The notes: generated by a model not told the origin, from the sequence alone. A stretch of DNA of 64,000 nt from Chondrus crispus (GCF_000350225.1 NW_005179090.1:414628-478627), one strand, 5' to 3'; positions 31,203-42,250 are shown, counted from the stretch's first letter. Numbers and translations are program-made.

Positions 31203-31337
31203 TGCCAGACCGCACACCAGACCGCGCACACGCAGTACACGTGGAAACAAGACCTAGATAGTATATAGGACGCCGTCGTCGTAGTCGGAGGTAAAGGAGA
31301 CTCGGGGCACGGAGGTCAGCGACCCCTCATCGTCACA
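31203..31337 (+). repeat. 5' LTR of the small Copia element
   Basis: 135 bp. It is followed directly by GGTTATAGGACCC (31338-31350), which matches the primer-site position and core of the Copia element at 18101. Confidence 0.92.
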
Positions 31338-31386
31338 GGTTATAGGACCCACGACACGCTAACCATACTGCGCGCCCCAAACACAC

Positions 31387-31569
31387 CACCTCGTCCATCT
31401 TCATTCACACAATCTCGCCCTTTTTCACTCGCCACCTCGTCCATCTTCCTCGACACAATCTCCCCCTTTTTTCACTCGCCACCTCGTCCATCTTCCTCGA
31501 CACAATCTCGCCCTTTTTCACTCGCCACCTCGTCCATCTTCCTCGACACAATCTCCCCCTTCTCCCTTC
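31387..31569. repeat. 46-bp tandem repeat in the leader of the small Copia element
   Basis: Four units built on CACCTCGTCCATCTTCCTCG followed by ACACAATCTC. They lie between the primer site and the gag remnant. Confidence 0.9.
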
Positions 31570-31772
31570 ACTCGTCATCTTCCCCACCACATTCATCCAC
31601 GACAACCTCACGAATCGCAACGGCAAACCCTACCCCTCGCTCCCATCGCCACCAACAGCGACAGATCCTACTCGACGATCAGTATACCACGCAGCAACTG
31701 TGGTACAACGCACGCGTCACAGAATCCGACAACACAATTCCAAAAGACACTACGCAACACGCACTACCCCCC

Positions 31773-32870
31773 ATGGACACCAAGTTCAACGTACCGCAGT
31801 TGGATCGCAACAATCCACTGTTCTGGAAAATGGCTCTTGAGTCCAACGCCACCACCATCGATGCACTCGAACATATAACGTCCAACCCAAAGCCAACCAC
31901 GTCATGGCCCTCAACGCACGAACCAACCAGTACACGCACCTCCGATCCATCGACTTCAAACCCTATTTCCATCACTTAGACCCCCCTCTACCACGAGCCA
32001 CAAGCCCTCGCAACCTCGAAACAACCACCCCGACCCATCCCATGCCGGTACCCCGATGCCAAGTTTTGGGCCTCGGCCCACAACGATGAACTGGACACAC
32101 TGGACAGAACACAAACAATCCAATGGACACCAAACTCCAAACTGCCCCCGCACACGAAAATTATCCCGCTCAAAATAACATATCGCTACAAACGCACAGA
32201 TGACGGCGACATTACGCGATATAAAGCACGATGTACCGTACGGGGAGACCGCATGCAACCGTACACCCACTTCAACCCGAATCAAGTTACCACATACACT
32301 GCCGACCTCCCCACCATCCGCACAATCATGAGCCTCGCTGCAGCCTTGAACCTGAAAATCGAACAGTTCGACATTTCTTCAGCGTTTCTCCACGAAAGAT
32401 ACAAACACAGTGCACCAGTATATGTTCGGCAATTACCGCGTTTCGACGGAACATTCAAGCACCCATGCACCGCGGGAAAACTAATCGGTAACCTATATGG
32501 CATCCCTCCCGCATCATACATATACTTTGAAGCCCTAGCAAATTTCTTGACCTCTTCCGGATACACACAGACCGACAGCGACCCTTGCCTGTTCTTTCGC
32601 CAGACGCAAGACGGGCCAGTACTCATCACCGTCACTATAGACGACTTTTTCGTCGCCGCTAAAACAACACCGCAAATACATCGACCTAAGACACCACTTT
32701 CCACAAAACCTTGTCAAGCAACAACGCATCAACGTCAAGCATGTTCCCAGCATCTCAATGCTCGCCGATATCCTCACAAAACCCCTGAAACCACAACGCT
32801 TCCGCGCGCTCCGCACCGCCCTCAACATCATACCTCCTCCAACTCGAACTGCCATCAGCGTGCCGGGGAC
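31773..32870 (+). pseudogene. Gag and pol remnants of the small Copia element
   Basis: 31773-31980 starts MDTKFNVPQLDRNNPLFWKM, a Gag N-terminus. From about 32100 the frame reads RT: KITYRYKRTDDGD, KARCTVRGDRMQPY, FDISSAFLHERY, GNLYGIPPASYIYF, SDPCLFFRQ and VTIDDFFVAA (the YVDD-equivalent). It then jumps directly to the very end of RNase H (INVKHVPSISMLADILTKPL, in another frame, about 32730-32790). Domains between Gag and RT and between RT and the LTKPL motif have been deleted. Its motifs are close to those of the Copia element at 11409-18219, suggesting a shared family. Confidence 0.87.
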
Positions 32871-33048
32871 TGCCAGACCGCACAATTCCCACGCTGACAA
32901 CAGTCCGAGCTCTAGCCATACTGCACACCAGACCGCGCACACGCAGTACACGTGGAAACAAGACCTAGATAGTATATAGGACGCCGTCGTCGTAGTCGGA
33001 GGTAAAGGAGACTCGGGGCACGGAGGTCAGCGACCCCTCATCGTCACA
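32871..33048 (+). repeat. 3' LTR of the small Copia element
   Basis: 178 bp, preceded by CCGGGGAC, a short polypurine tract. It is identical to the 5' LTR except for a 43-base segment near its start that the left copy lacks. Confidence 0.92.
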
Positions 33049-33282
33049 GATGACGTTCCACATTGGTTGTGTCAGAAAAGATGGTTCCCACCAGACACGG
33101 CTTTGCATGTGACAAAATGTTGCTCAGCTGACCGACAAATTATTGTCAATATTGTCGAACACATTAACACTCGCCCGCGGAAAACAATGGCGCAAGACAA
33201 GTCAATTCTTCTATTGGGGGACGGGCACTGTTCTCGAAATGGAAGTGAGTGGCTCGAGGCACGCGGAAGGATGAACATTGAC

Positions 33283-35762
33283 CATTCTTTGCCTGTACTC
33301 TATTCCACAGATAATCCCTGTTTGGCCGTAATCTCTTGAGGATGTGACATTGAACGCTGCGTCGGAGAAGGACAGTACCTGTGCCTGCACTATCGCCTGT
33401 GGCGGCTTGTTGAATCGAATTGTTGGCTTCATGTCCTTGATTTTTTTCAGAATGCGCTTTGCTTCGCAAAGATGCCTAACGGTGAGTCTAGGTAGCTTTT
33501 GTTGCAACAGGGAGCCGAAGTATGGTGCTTGTGGAAGGGTTCCGCTTCCAAGCCAAACTAACGCTCCTGCAAGCGATCGGAAGCATGTAAACTCCTTCTG
33601 CGTCGCTTTTTCGTCCGGTTCTTTGCGTTTGTCCGGGTCCATAAATAGAAAGGGTATAGCTGACATGTATGCATCCATTGACATGTCTATATCACCATGT
33701 TTGCCCCGACTTATGCGGCATCCGTTAAACTGTACTGCGCAGTCGATGATGCATTTGCTTATAGGGAACCTTTTTCCAATCAGATCTTCGAACCATCTCA
33801 TGCGTTCCACACTTCCTGCCATCAGTAAATCATCGGTAACCTTCGCAATCATCAGTATGATATCGCCTCTGCTGTTTCTTTTCAAGAAAAGTTGGGACAC
33901 TCCGTTAATTCGTTCCATCTTGGCTGTGTTGAGAAGCCACTCCTCTATGACAGTTGCCCACTGTCTGCCCGCTTCCGTAATACCATATGGGAGTTGCACC
34001 AGATTCCATAGGACCCCTCGTTGTTCGCCTACTTCTATCGGAGGCCGGACGTAGATATCTCGCTTGATTGGACCGCTTTGTAAATACGCGCCTTTGATGT
34101 CTATTAACCCTATTCGGAAGGGTAATAGAGTCGCTATACTTAGCATTGACCGGATGACATCGAACTGAGGTGTAGCAGAATCTTTTCTCACTGAGTCCTT
34201 CCCTGAGTCGCGATTACTGTGGGGACACAAGCGTGCTTTCATCTTCATTTTCCCTGCTTCGTCCGTTTTAATCTTGTAAACGACATGTGAACTTATTACG
34301 TTGGCGTTTTTGTGCAGGTCTTTATCGAAAACCGGGATGTACGCATCCTTCCAATTGTTGTCAAATTCTGACAATAGTGCTGAGTCCAGTATCCACGCCG
34401 GAGCGCATTCCAATTTTTTTCGCGTAACTTGTGCTGGTCCAACTACTTCGTACGCTTTCTGCAGCACTACTTGCTCGTCTGATTTGAGGTCTGTTATAAA
34501 CTCCTCTGTTGATATGTTTTTGTCGCCTATGTCCTTTTCGGGACGTCTAATCTTGGTGCTGAGCAGCGCATTCTGTGTGTTTACGCAATCGTTCGTGTTC
34601 TCATCGCCTGAGCTCTCTTCGCCGAAAACATCTTGCCATGTTAAATCCCTGTCTTTTCTTCCTCTCACAAAACAATCCGTTGGTGCTTCCGTGTTAGGGT
34701 CGTCCATTGCAGTTTCTATGTCTTGGCGCATTGGAGTTGCCAATTCTATCCTAGTTTCAGCCTCGCTGGCGCCGCGTACGTCGTCCTTCGCTGCCAATGT
34801 GATACTGTCTTCGTCACTGGGTGTCGTTGGTGCGCTAATCTCCTCTTCCAAAGTACGTGACATTAGTTCGTTAGCTAGTTGCCCTTCTGGCGCCTTCCTT
34901 ATGTGCTCGTACGCTATCTTCATGGGCGGGCCTCTATCGCTGCGACGGCATGTGACGACATGTTCTCCTGCATTTACTACCTTCGCCTTGACCCATTCCA
35001 CCGGTTCGTTCTGTTTCCAAGACTTATAGAAAACCCACACATTCGTACCTGTAGGCAGGGTCTGCCGCTTCTTTGTCGTCGAGATACGGCTTCGGAGCAC
35101 TTTCTGGATGGCTCTAGACGCTGTGCGCTCCACTTGAGCTTCCAGAATTTCTGGTGATACTTTCTCTGCAGGTAGGCCCACTATTGACGGTGAGTAGCCT
35201 TTCGCTAACTGGAAAGAACTCATTATCGACGAACCATGGAACATGTTCGACATAAATGAGGCTTTTCTGACCAATACCGCGGCGGTTGCATCTGTATCCT
35301 CCTTGGCGAGCCTTTCTAGTATGGATTTAAAGACTCCATTGTTCCTTTCTACTCTCCCGTTCTTATGAGATGATCTCGCTGGTCGCCCGTTCAGTTGGAT
35401 CCCATGACCACTGAGGAACTTCGCAAAAAATGGCTGGCAGAACTCAGGGTCCGCACTGAACATTCGTGGTGCACCATGACTGTAGATCCACTGTTTCTCG
35501 AAGAGTGTCATCATCTCGTTGGCTGTCATGGATGGCGCAATTGTTCTTTCACCGTATTTGGTTCCGGCGTCGACCATGCTCAACACTTCAAACTTGTCTC
35601 CTTTGATAAACACGGTCGTGAAATCCGCTTGCATCTCGACGTTGAATGATGCATTGATGTGAGTGACGGATATCTGTCTCCAGTTGGCTGGTCTTCCTGT
35701 GGAGGTGCATATTCCACAGGCATCATGCATGTTTACGCAGGCCCTAGTAGACATTTGACATG
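33283..35762 (-). pseudogene. Integrase, reverse transcriptase and partial RNase H of the split Copia-like element
   Basis: The frame (ATG 35754, open to 33211, 847 codons) is intact in itself but lacks its N-terminus and C-terminus. It starts within the integrase zinc region (CVNMHDACGIC). Integrase catalytic residues are about D44 (MQADFTTVF), D102 (FSADPEF) and E136 (KNGRVERNNG). The RT has KARLCPHSNRD, LIDIKGAYLQSG, LVQLPYGITEAGRQW and KVTDDLLMAG. RNase H begins VLSFSDAAFNVTSSRDYGQT and stops short. The last part of the frame (33211-33282) is antisense to the pogo-like transposase and is not retroelement sequence. Motifs are Ty1/Copia-like but distinct from the Copia elements at 11409 and 31203. 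Confidence 0.9.
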
Positions 35763-35764
35763 TA

Positions 35765-35870
35765 AAAGGAGTACTAATGGAGCACTAATGGAGCACAATA
35801 CGGATTGTGAAAGGATCACGGGCCAGTGCTCCAATTGCACTCATATTGCGCTCCTTTGACGGGCACTGTA
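35765..35870. repeat. Left end and subterminal repeats of the CACTA-like element
   Basis: Direct and inverted copies of GGAGCACTAAT and its relatives (GGAGTACTAAT, GTGCTCCAATT, GCGCTCC) fill the first 105 bp. This is the usual arrangement for transposase binding in En/Spm elements. Confidence 0.7.
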
Positions 35871-36144
35871 CTCCTACTCCACACCACTAATGGTCCAACC
35901 GTGCCCTATTTGCAGAAAAATGGACAAGTCTGGAAGCTCCTCTGCACAATTTGTTTTCAATACTTGTCCCCCGGCCATTTGCTCTACCTCTACCAATGAG
36001 GGCAAAAAGACGGCGGTATCAGGTATACTCAGAATGGCCTGACAGTGACCATGCAATCATAGAAATTGAAAAAGTCGTCATTTTATCTGAATATCTGCCC
36101 ACGGCAACTGTGGGTTAAAAGAACTTGTGCCGACACAGATAGAT
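35871..36144. other. 3' flank of the TNP2-type transposase gene
   Basis: Non-coding. It lies between the subterminal repeats and the transposase stop codon. Confidence 0.5.
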
Positions 36145-39100
36145 TCATTTACCTGCTGCCAACCCCCCCAATGATCTGAAAACTCCATCAGATGAGACCC
36201 GCTCATCATTCAGAAGTTGGTGCGCTTCTCTCTGAGGGTCAATAAAGAACGTCTTCGTTCCCTTTCGCCGGGAAAAGTTGTCCTCCAGAGGGTATGAATG
36301 CTCTAGAACTCCAATACCATTGATGATGGCACTTATATCGCCAACCGTTGGCGAAGAAAATGCACGAGGCATTGTAGCGTCACAGTAGACCTGACGACAC
36401 TCAGTAACCTTGAGATTGTTTGCCCATTCAACCAGCATCAAATCCCTCCACATCATTTCACCGTGCACCAGAAACCTGTACTGTAGAAACATGACAACTT
36501 TACCATAGTAGACGTTATGGTGTTCAACACCATCTGCAGATTCGGCGGAAGAATATTCAGCAGCGATGAACCAGTTACCGCGTGACGTGATTGTGCGCTT
36601 TCGTCCATGAAGTAGCGAACCAACAACCTGAAAGCCATCTCCGCATCCAACATTTACACTTCCCAGCGATTTAAATTGTACTTCTTTCACCGCATTGAGG
36701 GCTTCTGCATCGGTCAGCCCTTTAGATTCCATTATGTACAGTTTGAGAAGCTCCCGAATGCTAAGCTTGGCGCTTTCTCTGGACAGGAGGCTTAGATTTG
36801 TCGTAGGTCCGAGGGCAATCACTTTTCTGCAAACGAACCCATCTTCCACGTCACGCCCAGCTGTCTCAGAACCGCCATTGCCACTTGACATAACAAAAGG
36901 CTCGTCGAAGAACAATTTGTATGCCTCGAATAACAGCGCACTTCTTGTCATGGATTCAGCAGCCTTGGCCGGGGCATTAAGTCTTGACTTCACAAATCCA
37001 ATGTAGCGCTCAACCCAGTATTGGTTGTACCCTACAGGTGGTCCACAACGACACACAGTTGTCTTCAAATGAAGCAACATGTGCATTGTCAACTTGCACA
37101 AGCCAACTCTTCTCTTGTCAAATTTAAAGTACTCTTGCTCGAAGTGGTTGAAAAACTGAACACTCAAAACCCCCATTTCATCAACATCTCCTTGGGTCAG
37201 GCAAGGTCGGGACCAAAGGTCCATAATTCTGGTGAACTTTGCCAGCCCATGCAGAAATTTACGCGGAAAATGTCCGTCAAGTAGTACCAGCCAAAAGTTC
37301 AAGACGAATTGCCTGTATTCTGCAGCCTTCCAGTTCCTGTACATGGAGGTGTCACGAAGCGGTGATCCAAATGCACATTGTGAGGTAGTTGAAGTCAGAG
37401 AGCGAATCTCCCTGTCAATGGTGCTCCATCTTTCAGATGAAATCACAAAAGTGTCGTCACGGTAGGTTTCCAAACGCATAAGATGTGTATTCTCTCCTTT
37501 GAGCAACTCCATCAAATCCTTTGAAACGTTGTAGCCTAAGTGCATGGTGTCGATTGGAAACGAATCAAATGGAATAATAGATGGTAGTGAGTGTAGCACA
37601 GAACTTCCTTTCACCCCTGTTTCCTTCCTCATTCGGGATTTCGATACCTTCGACAGCCCTGAATTGTCATCCAGCTTCCTAAGAATGACCCTCGTCTCAG
37701 AAGGGATGCGGTCACGAGGACTTGCAGGATCGAACAGCTTCACCAGTCTTGTTCGACCATCCTGGGGGCATAGCTGCTTGATACAGGACGGAAGATAGTA
37801 CCTTCGACTTTCGGGAGAATAGTAGCTCGGCACATCACAGCACAGACATGGTTTTTTCGCGCTGGGTCCTAGATGACCCGAAAATTTTGGGTACCCTTGC
37901 ATATCGGCAGTTACCCACATCACATGAACCCGTACAAGAGGCACCTGCCCGTCCGGAAGAGAGACAGGCGTACCACCGCTCGCATTGATTTTTTTCAACT
38001 CGTTGACCATGGGAATCAGGAAAGATTCGAACATTGCTGGTTGAGATGGGCCCCCTACGAAACCTAGAGGAATAACATTTCGCATCAGAAATCGTACTGA
38101 CGGGTCAAGGTTGAGATTCAGGGCGACAATAGGCCAACAGTCATATCCGCCGCCCCGATACACGTCGAAACCATCGGCGCTAGGAGCAATGAACACGTCA
38201 TATGCGCTCGCATTTTCGCCGCCTTGGCCGATGATGAATTCCTTGTACAATGAGCCATGAAAGTAGTCACCATACACACGTTCTTCCCGCGAACCCTCGT
38301 TTTCACCACAGCAATTCTCGGACCGATAGCGCAATAGGTATTCCAAAGATTCATCTCGTCTCATCCATGCTCTGACTCGAGGTAGAAGCGGAATGTATAC
38401 AAATCTGACGTAGCGAGGTTTCATGCCTTGCTTCGTACAAATTGAGCAATTTGGCGTCATCGATTCAAATGGAGTTTCTTCGGACACAATGCAGTCAGGG
38501 AATAGCATGTGAGACTGACAGCAAACGTACGTCACTGTTTCAATACTTGAGTATTTGATGATGTTGCGGAGTACAGTAATCCAAGCTTCGTACGGAGCCT
38601 TCAGATTGCGAAGTACCTCAGACATGATGCTATGCTTGGTACCAAACTTGACAGCTAGGTCAATCCACTGCCTGTTTTGTGCAGCCCAGTTGAAAAACTT
38701 CTCCCTAGGAGCCGCTCGATGTATCTGCAGCCATTGGGTTCCTTCGCCAAGTACGCAGGGGTCCTCAACCTCAGCGTAGTCCATGTCATCCATGTTGTCG
38801 GAGTCTTCAGAGCTGCTGTCAAGAAGAACTCGCACCACTTCATAGTTAGAACCGTCACCAAGCGGTAGAGATCCGCCGACAGCAGCAGGATCAACCGGCT
38901 TGCGGATGAAGGCGCCCTGTTGCAATCCCCCGGCACATCTCCGTGAAGCAGACCGATTAGAGTGCCGTCCACAGTGCGAATCTGCATTGGGTTCAGGGAT
39001 GGTTTCCATTTCATCCGGAGGCTGGTCATACGGCTGCTGGTCAGGGAGTTCTTCAAAGACCGAACAACTTGTATTACGTGCGATATCATCACAAAAAGAG

Positions 39101-39285
39101 CGAACACGATTTGCTTCCGTTTCACTGTACTTGAGTCCTGCGGGTAATGGTTCTTTGCCGTCCCGCTCGCGCCTCTTGTTTGCTACAGTCCGATGCCTGT
39201 TCATCGTAGAACGACAGACTGCCCGACCGGGAGCGTTACATATACACCTGCAGTCATATTCAGGGAGGCAAATGAAGCGATCCAT
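36145..39285 (-). CDS. TNP2-type (CACTA/EnSpm) transposase, 1046 aa
   Basis: I start it at ATG 39285; the frame is open five codons further but without an ATG. The protein has an acidic N-terminal third (SSEDSDNMDDMDYAEVEDP). Zinc-like cysteines follow (YVCCQSHMLFPDC, NCSICTKQG). The transposase core at about 360-390 reads DVFIAPSADGFDVYRGGGYD followed by CWPIVALNLNLDP, the Transposase_21 signature. Later motifs are KPCLCCDVPSYY, FPIDTMHLGYNVSKDLMELL (about 570) and GYNQYWVERYIGFVKSR, which is the usual C-terminal E region. It is free of internal stops. It would excise and insert the enclosing element. A 260-bp spacer separates it from the divergent gene at 39546, suggesting a shared bidirectional promoter. 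Confidence 0.92.
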   Translation of the reverse strand: MDRFICLPEYDCRCICNAPGRAVCRSTMNRHRTVANKRRERDGKEPLPAGLKYSETEANRVRSFCDDIARNTSCSVFEELPDQQPYDQPPDEMETIPEPNADSHCGRHSNRSASRRCAGGLQQGAFIRKPVDPAAVGGSLPLGDGSNYEVVRVLLDSSSEDSDNMDDMDYAEVEDPCVLGEGTQWLQIHRAAPREKFFNWAAQNRQWIDLAVKFGTKHSIMSEVLRNLKAPYEAWITVLRNIIKYSSIETVTYVCCQSHMLFPDCIVSEETPFESMTPNCSICTKQGMKPRYVRFVYIPLLPRVRAWMRRDESLEYLLRYRSENCCGENEGSREERVYGDYFHGSLYKEFIIGQGGENASAYDVFIAPSADGFDVYRGGGYDCWPIVALNLNLDPSVRFLMRNVIPLGFVGGPSQPAMFESFLIPMVNELKKINASGGTPVSLPDGQVPLVRVHVMWVTADMQGYPKFSGHLGPSAKKPCLCCDVPSYYSPESRRYYLPSCIKQLCPQDGRTRLVKLFDPASPRDRIPSETRVILRKLDDNSGLSKVSKSRMRKETGVKGSSVLHSLPSIIPFDSFPIDTMHLGYNVSKDLMELLKGENTHLMRLETYRDDTFVISSERWSTIDREIRSLTSTTSQCAFGSPLRDTSMYRNWKAAEYRQFVLNFWLVLLDGHFPRKFLHGLAKFTRIMDLWSRPCLTQGDVDEMGVLSVQFFNHFEQEYFKFDKRRVGLCKLTMHMLLHLKTTVCRCGPPVGYNQYWVERYIGFVKSRLNAPAKAAESMTRSALLFEAYKLFFDEPFVMSSGNGGSETAGRDVEDGFVCRKVIALGPTTNLSLLSRESAKLSIRELLKLYIMESKGLTDAEALNAVKEVQFKSLGSVNVGCGDGFQVVGSLLHGRKRTITSRGNWFIAAEYSSAESADGVEHHNVYYGKVVMFLQYRFLVHGEMMWRDLMLVEWANNLKVTECRQVYCDATMPRAFSSPTVGDISAIINGIGVLEHSYPLEDNFSRRKGTKTFFIDPQREAHQLLNDERVSSDGVFRSLGGLAAGK

Positions 39286-39545
39286 ACAAAAATGTGTCAC
39301 GAGATGTACGAAAGAGGTACGGAGAAATCCAAAATAGAAGCAAAAGTACTTTTTGTTGTGAATTCCATCGAAGTGAGTACGACAGTTGAAATCGGTGACT
39401 TGACTTGGAAGCGAAAGTTAAAAACAGAGTTGATGTGAAACGAAACTGACGGCGCCTTCAAAAGCGCAGTAGTGATAAATATCTGCAAATACGTACCTGC
39501 CCGCTGCAACAAGTTCAAGTTCATCCCCGAATTGCTTCCCGAGGC
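39286..39545. promoter_or_regulatory. Divergent promoter region between the two CACTA-like element genes
   Basis: These 260 bases lie between two oppositely oriented ATGs (39285 and 39546). Both promoters must be here. No strict TATA box is seen; AGTGATAAATATC (39468-39480) is the best AT-rich candidate on the plus side. Confidence 0.55.
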
Positions 39546-40742
39546 ATGTCCCCGACAGGAATTCCTAAGCCTCGGAGAACCGGACAGGGGCGCCGCGAGT
39601 ATAGTGCAGGTGGCCCTAAACAAATAGTAGCTGATACGCAAGAGGGCTGGAAGAAAGATCGAAACAAGTTCATCAATGTCTCCACAGTCCTAGAGCAAGG
39701 CATCAAAGAGCACAATGAACGAAATCAGAACAGTATTGAAGAAAGATACATAGAGTTTCCAGAAGACGGCAGGACATCCCGTGAACGAAACAGTGATGCT
39801 CTGAAAATTGTTGGGGATCATCTCGAATTCCTTCTCGAGTACAAAGATGGCCAGGGCAACAGAAGGACATACTATGGACAGAAACTGTATGGCGAAGTAC
39901 CTCGGGAGATGATAAGAGCAGCCAAGTCATCTATATGCCAGGACGAAGAAATGAGAGTATACAAACAAACGATTGGAAACTGGGCAGTTGAAGAGTTGAT
40001 GAAACAGAAGATGGCGAGTGCTGCGAGGAAGTTTCGCACGAAATCAACAAAGCATTCTGCACCAACAACAAGGTTGTTGAACCAACAGGCAAACGCAAAT
40101 ACGACGATACATCATAGAGATTTGGACGAGAGTCTTGGGGGAGCAGCTGTTGAGATTTTCAGCCCTGAAAATAATGGACAGAGACGCACGAGTGAAATAA
40201 CGCATGGAACCGTACCACTTCATTGCCAGATTACCCCTGGATCCACGGAAGAAGCTCAAAACACTCCTTCGGTGCTGGGCGCGGAACAATCCTTTGAAAA
40301 CGTAAATGATGGTGCAATCAACTTTCCCGTTTCTATGCATGCTGAATCCAGTGATGAAGAGCATCCGCAGTACAACTTTCAAGGGTTTCGAGTCCGGAAC
40401 AATACGCAAGGAGATGACTTGCGCATGGGAGAGAGCCATAGTGCGCCAAGGGTTGCAAGACAATGCTCCACATTCAAACAAAACAGGCAAGCGAAGAGTC
40501 CCACTTCAGACGGCACCGATGAAATAAGAGCACTGGAAGCCCGATTGACTGAACTGAGAAATGCACACAAAGGCATTGGGATTGAGAAGCCTGCATCCAC
40601 GAGGCGTGATCGCCAGTCTGTTCCCCTTGAACGGTCACGCCTTTCACGAAAGAACCTGTCTTCGGGAGGCACCATTCAAAGGTCTGGACCTACCCCGAGA
40701 TCTGCCATAGTGAAACCACGTCGTGGTCGCCACCGCCAATAG
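39546..40742 (+). CDS. Second CACTA-like element protein, probable DNA-binding accessory (398 aa)
   Basis: The ATG at 39546 follows a purine-rich leader. The protein is hydrophilic and basic at both ends: an N-terminal KPRRTGQGRREYSAGG and a C-terminal RSAIVKPRRGRHRQ. A predicted helical block sits at about 30-170 (EGWKKDRNKFINVSTVLEQG, NSDALKIVGDHLEFLLEYKD, AVEELMKQKMASAARKFRTK). The rest is low-complexity with Ser, Asn and Gln. A short coiled stretch, DEIRALEARLTELRNAH, lies near 330. It has no match that I recognise. Its place, divergent from TNP2 transposase, is that of TnpA-like proteins, which bind subterminal repeats; that role is inference. The frame is undisrupted. Confidence 0.75.
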   Translation: MSPTGIPKPRRTGQGRREYSAGGPKQIVADTQEGWKKDRNKFINVSTVLEQGIKEHNERNQNSIEERYIEFPEDGRTSRERNSDALKIVGDHLEFLLEYKDGQGNRRTYYGQKLYGEVPREMIRAAKSSICQDEEMRVYKQTIGNWAVEELMKQKMASAARKFRTKSTKHSAPTTRLLNQQANANTTIHHRDLDESLGGAAVEIFSPENNGQRRTSEITHGTVPLHCQITPGSTEEAQNTPSVLGAEQSFENVNDGAINFPVSMHAESSDEEHPQYNFQGFRVRNNTQGDDLRMGESHSAPRVARQCSTFKQNRQAKSPTSDGTDEIRALEARLTELRNAHKGIGIEKPASTRRDRQSVPLERSRLSRKNLSSGGTIQRSGPTPRSAIVKPRRGRHRQ

Positions 40743-42250
40743 AAGGATATAATTGTAAGCCTGAATGACACCGAATAACTGAGAAGAACGCTGTATAGAG
40801 AACAAGAAACGTCCAATTGTCAGTAAATGACTCTACGTACATGTATTCCTCCTCAGCGTGGTCCTCTTGAAAGAACATCATCATCATTTGCCCAATTGGG
40901 CTATTAACTATGAAGGCGCCGATATCAGATGCACAGGGCAGTAGGTGTGGAAACCTTGATCATATGGTCAGAACGGGGTCCATGGCGTAGCCAGTAGACA
41001 TATGATGCAAATCTCTACGACGACCTTGGAAGTAGGCGCACGGGGCTGCGCCCGCGGCGGAGGACACCGAAGAGGCCGCGAAGGCCGCGAAAGGATCTGA
41101 CGGTCTACTGAAGTCATCAAAGCAAGTTGTGCTCGAGCACAAGTTCCCGGCATGGCCCGCGGAGGCAGCCGACGCCTTCATGAGTCGCTTTTCGAATTTG
41201 GTACTCAAAATGCTTTTTGCGCATGTAGTAAAAGTACCGGCGCAAATCTGTCAGTGACGGTGGATCAGGAGAAGGGCCGTGCGGGCTAGCAAATAACACA
41301 GGTACATACACCGTTTCTTCTGAAATCTAGGTTGCAGTTCAAGCTGTCGGTCACTGGACATCGTTCAGACAAAAACACTGTCCCGAATCCCGCGCTGACC
41401 CTTGCCAGCGCGTGCCTGATGATCACATGTTCATAGTCGCAGGTGTTCGTGACGGGCATAAATAGAGAACCACAAAAGTCAGAATTAAATCAAAGAGAGA
41501 GGGATATTTCGTGCTCGTTACCCAGAGTGTTACCGCTTTGCTTTGCTTTCAAAGCAAGAAGCGAAGCTTGGGGGAAGTTGTGGCTGTGGTAGTGAAAGGT
41601 ACATGCGAACTGCCGGTCAACGACGCATGCAAAGAGCGGCGCGGTGTCAGTCGCCTGGTGTTGTGGTGGGGAAGTGGGGTGGCGCGCCGAGGGGGGCCGG
41701 GCGGAAGTGGAGCGTTTGTGCTCAATCGAGAACTCGCTGTCAACAAGAGCAAGAAGAGGGCGCGATCAGAGCTGACGACGGATCGACGGGCGGATGCGGA
41801 GACGCGTCTGACGCAACAAAGGTGCGGGCGGCGTGCTGCGGGGACATGGGCACGGCCAGGAACAGGATCTGCGCGGCAGTGGCGTACGGCGCCGCGGACG
41901 CTGGGGCGGGAAGTTGGCGGGAGGATGGGAGGTGCCGGTGGAGAGGGGGGTAGATGAAGTCAAGGAGCATGAGGGAGAGGTTGGAGAGGAGAAGGCCGAA
42001 GAGGACGCTGATATGCCTCTCTTTTTCCCCACCCTACCCACCCGTCTGCAACACATGCCTCTCTTGGAATTGTGCTTTGCGTTTCGTGATGGCTGGGATA
42101 AGGCGAAGGGTAGTGCGCTGCACTGCATGCTAATTTTTGTTTAAAAAACGGCTTACAGTGGAGGGCAAAAATGCACCAGGGGTTAAAATCCCCTGGCAGT
42201 ATAGTGGAAGAAAAATTGCCAATTCTCCTCCGGCATGCACACCATACACT
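40743..42250. other. CACTA-like element interior without identified genes
   Basis: Minus-strand frames around 40960-41311 (containing LRRYFYYMRKKHFEYQIRKA, then an Ala-rich part in another frame) look like a degraded host fragment but are not identifiable. 41511-42128 is GC-rich with overlapping frames on both strands and no motif. A short palindrome, CCAGGGGTTAAAATCCCCTGG with A/T centre, lies at 42176-42196. Confidence 0.4.

Larger units (their letters stand above)
31203..33048 (+). mobile_element. Small internally deleted Copia element
   Basis: LTRs at 31203-31337 and 32871-33048 begin TGCCAGACCGCAC and end GTCACA. They are flanked by the 5-bp duplication GATGA (31198-31202 and 33049-33053). 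The final 127 bp of the two LTRs are identical. The right LTR carries 43 extra bases near its start, bounded by GCACA repeats in both LTRs. Inside are only pieces of gag, RT and the end of RNase H; protease, integrase and the RNase H core are missing. It depends on a helper for mobility (inference). It sits in the transposase gene at 30334. Confidence 0.94.
30334..33282 (+). pseudogene. pogo-like DDE transposase interrupted by a Copia element
   Basis: Coding parts are 30334-31202 and 33049-33282. The ATG at 30334 opens 290 codons with an N-terminal HTH (DSALKASKKTNISRTTATRI) and a DDE_1 core beginning WNWDETSVSGEHGR (first Asp) and LTAGIAVAACGNIAPLFLVA. The frame is cut in the GATGA target site of the small Copia element. 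It resumes in frame beyond it, reaching KSILLLGDGHCSRNG (second Asp) and EWLEARGRMNID. There it meets the truncated end of the larger Copia-like element at about 33283. The remainder, including the third acidic residue, is not found in the window. The enzyme would move a Tc1/pogo-type transposon whose ends I could not locate. Confidence 0.85.

Noticed and set aside
33211..33282. C-terminal 24 codons of the integrase-RT frame as retroelement sequence
   Set aside because: This stretch is the antisense of the pogo-like transposase second-Asp motif, so the true element end is at about 33283.
41511..42144. Overlapping GC-rich frames on both strands as host genes
   Set aside because: No domain, no signal peptide and conflicting frames on both strands. 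There is no basis for choosing one.
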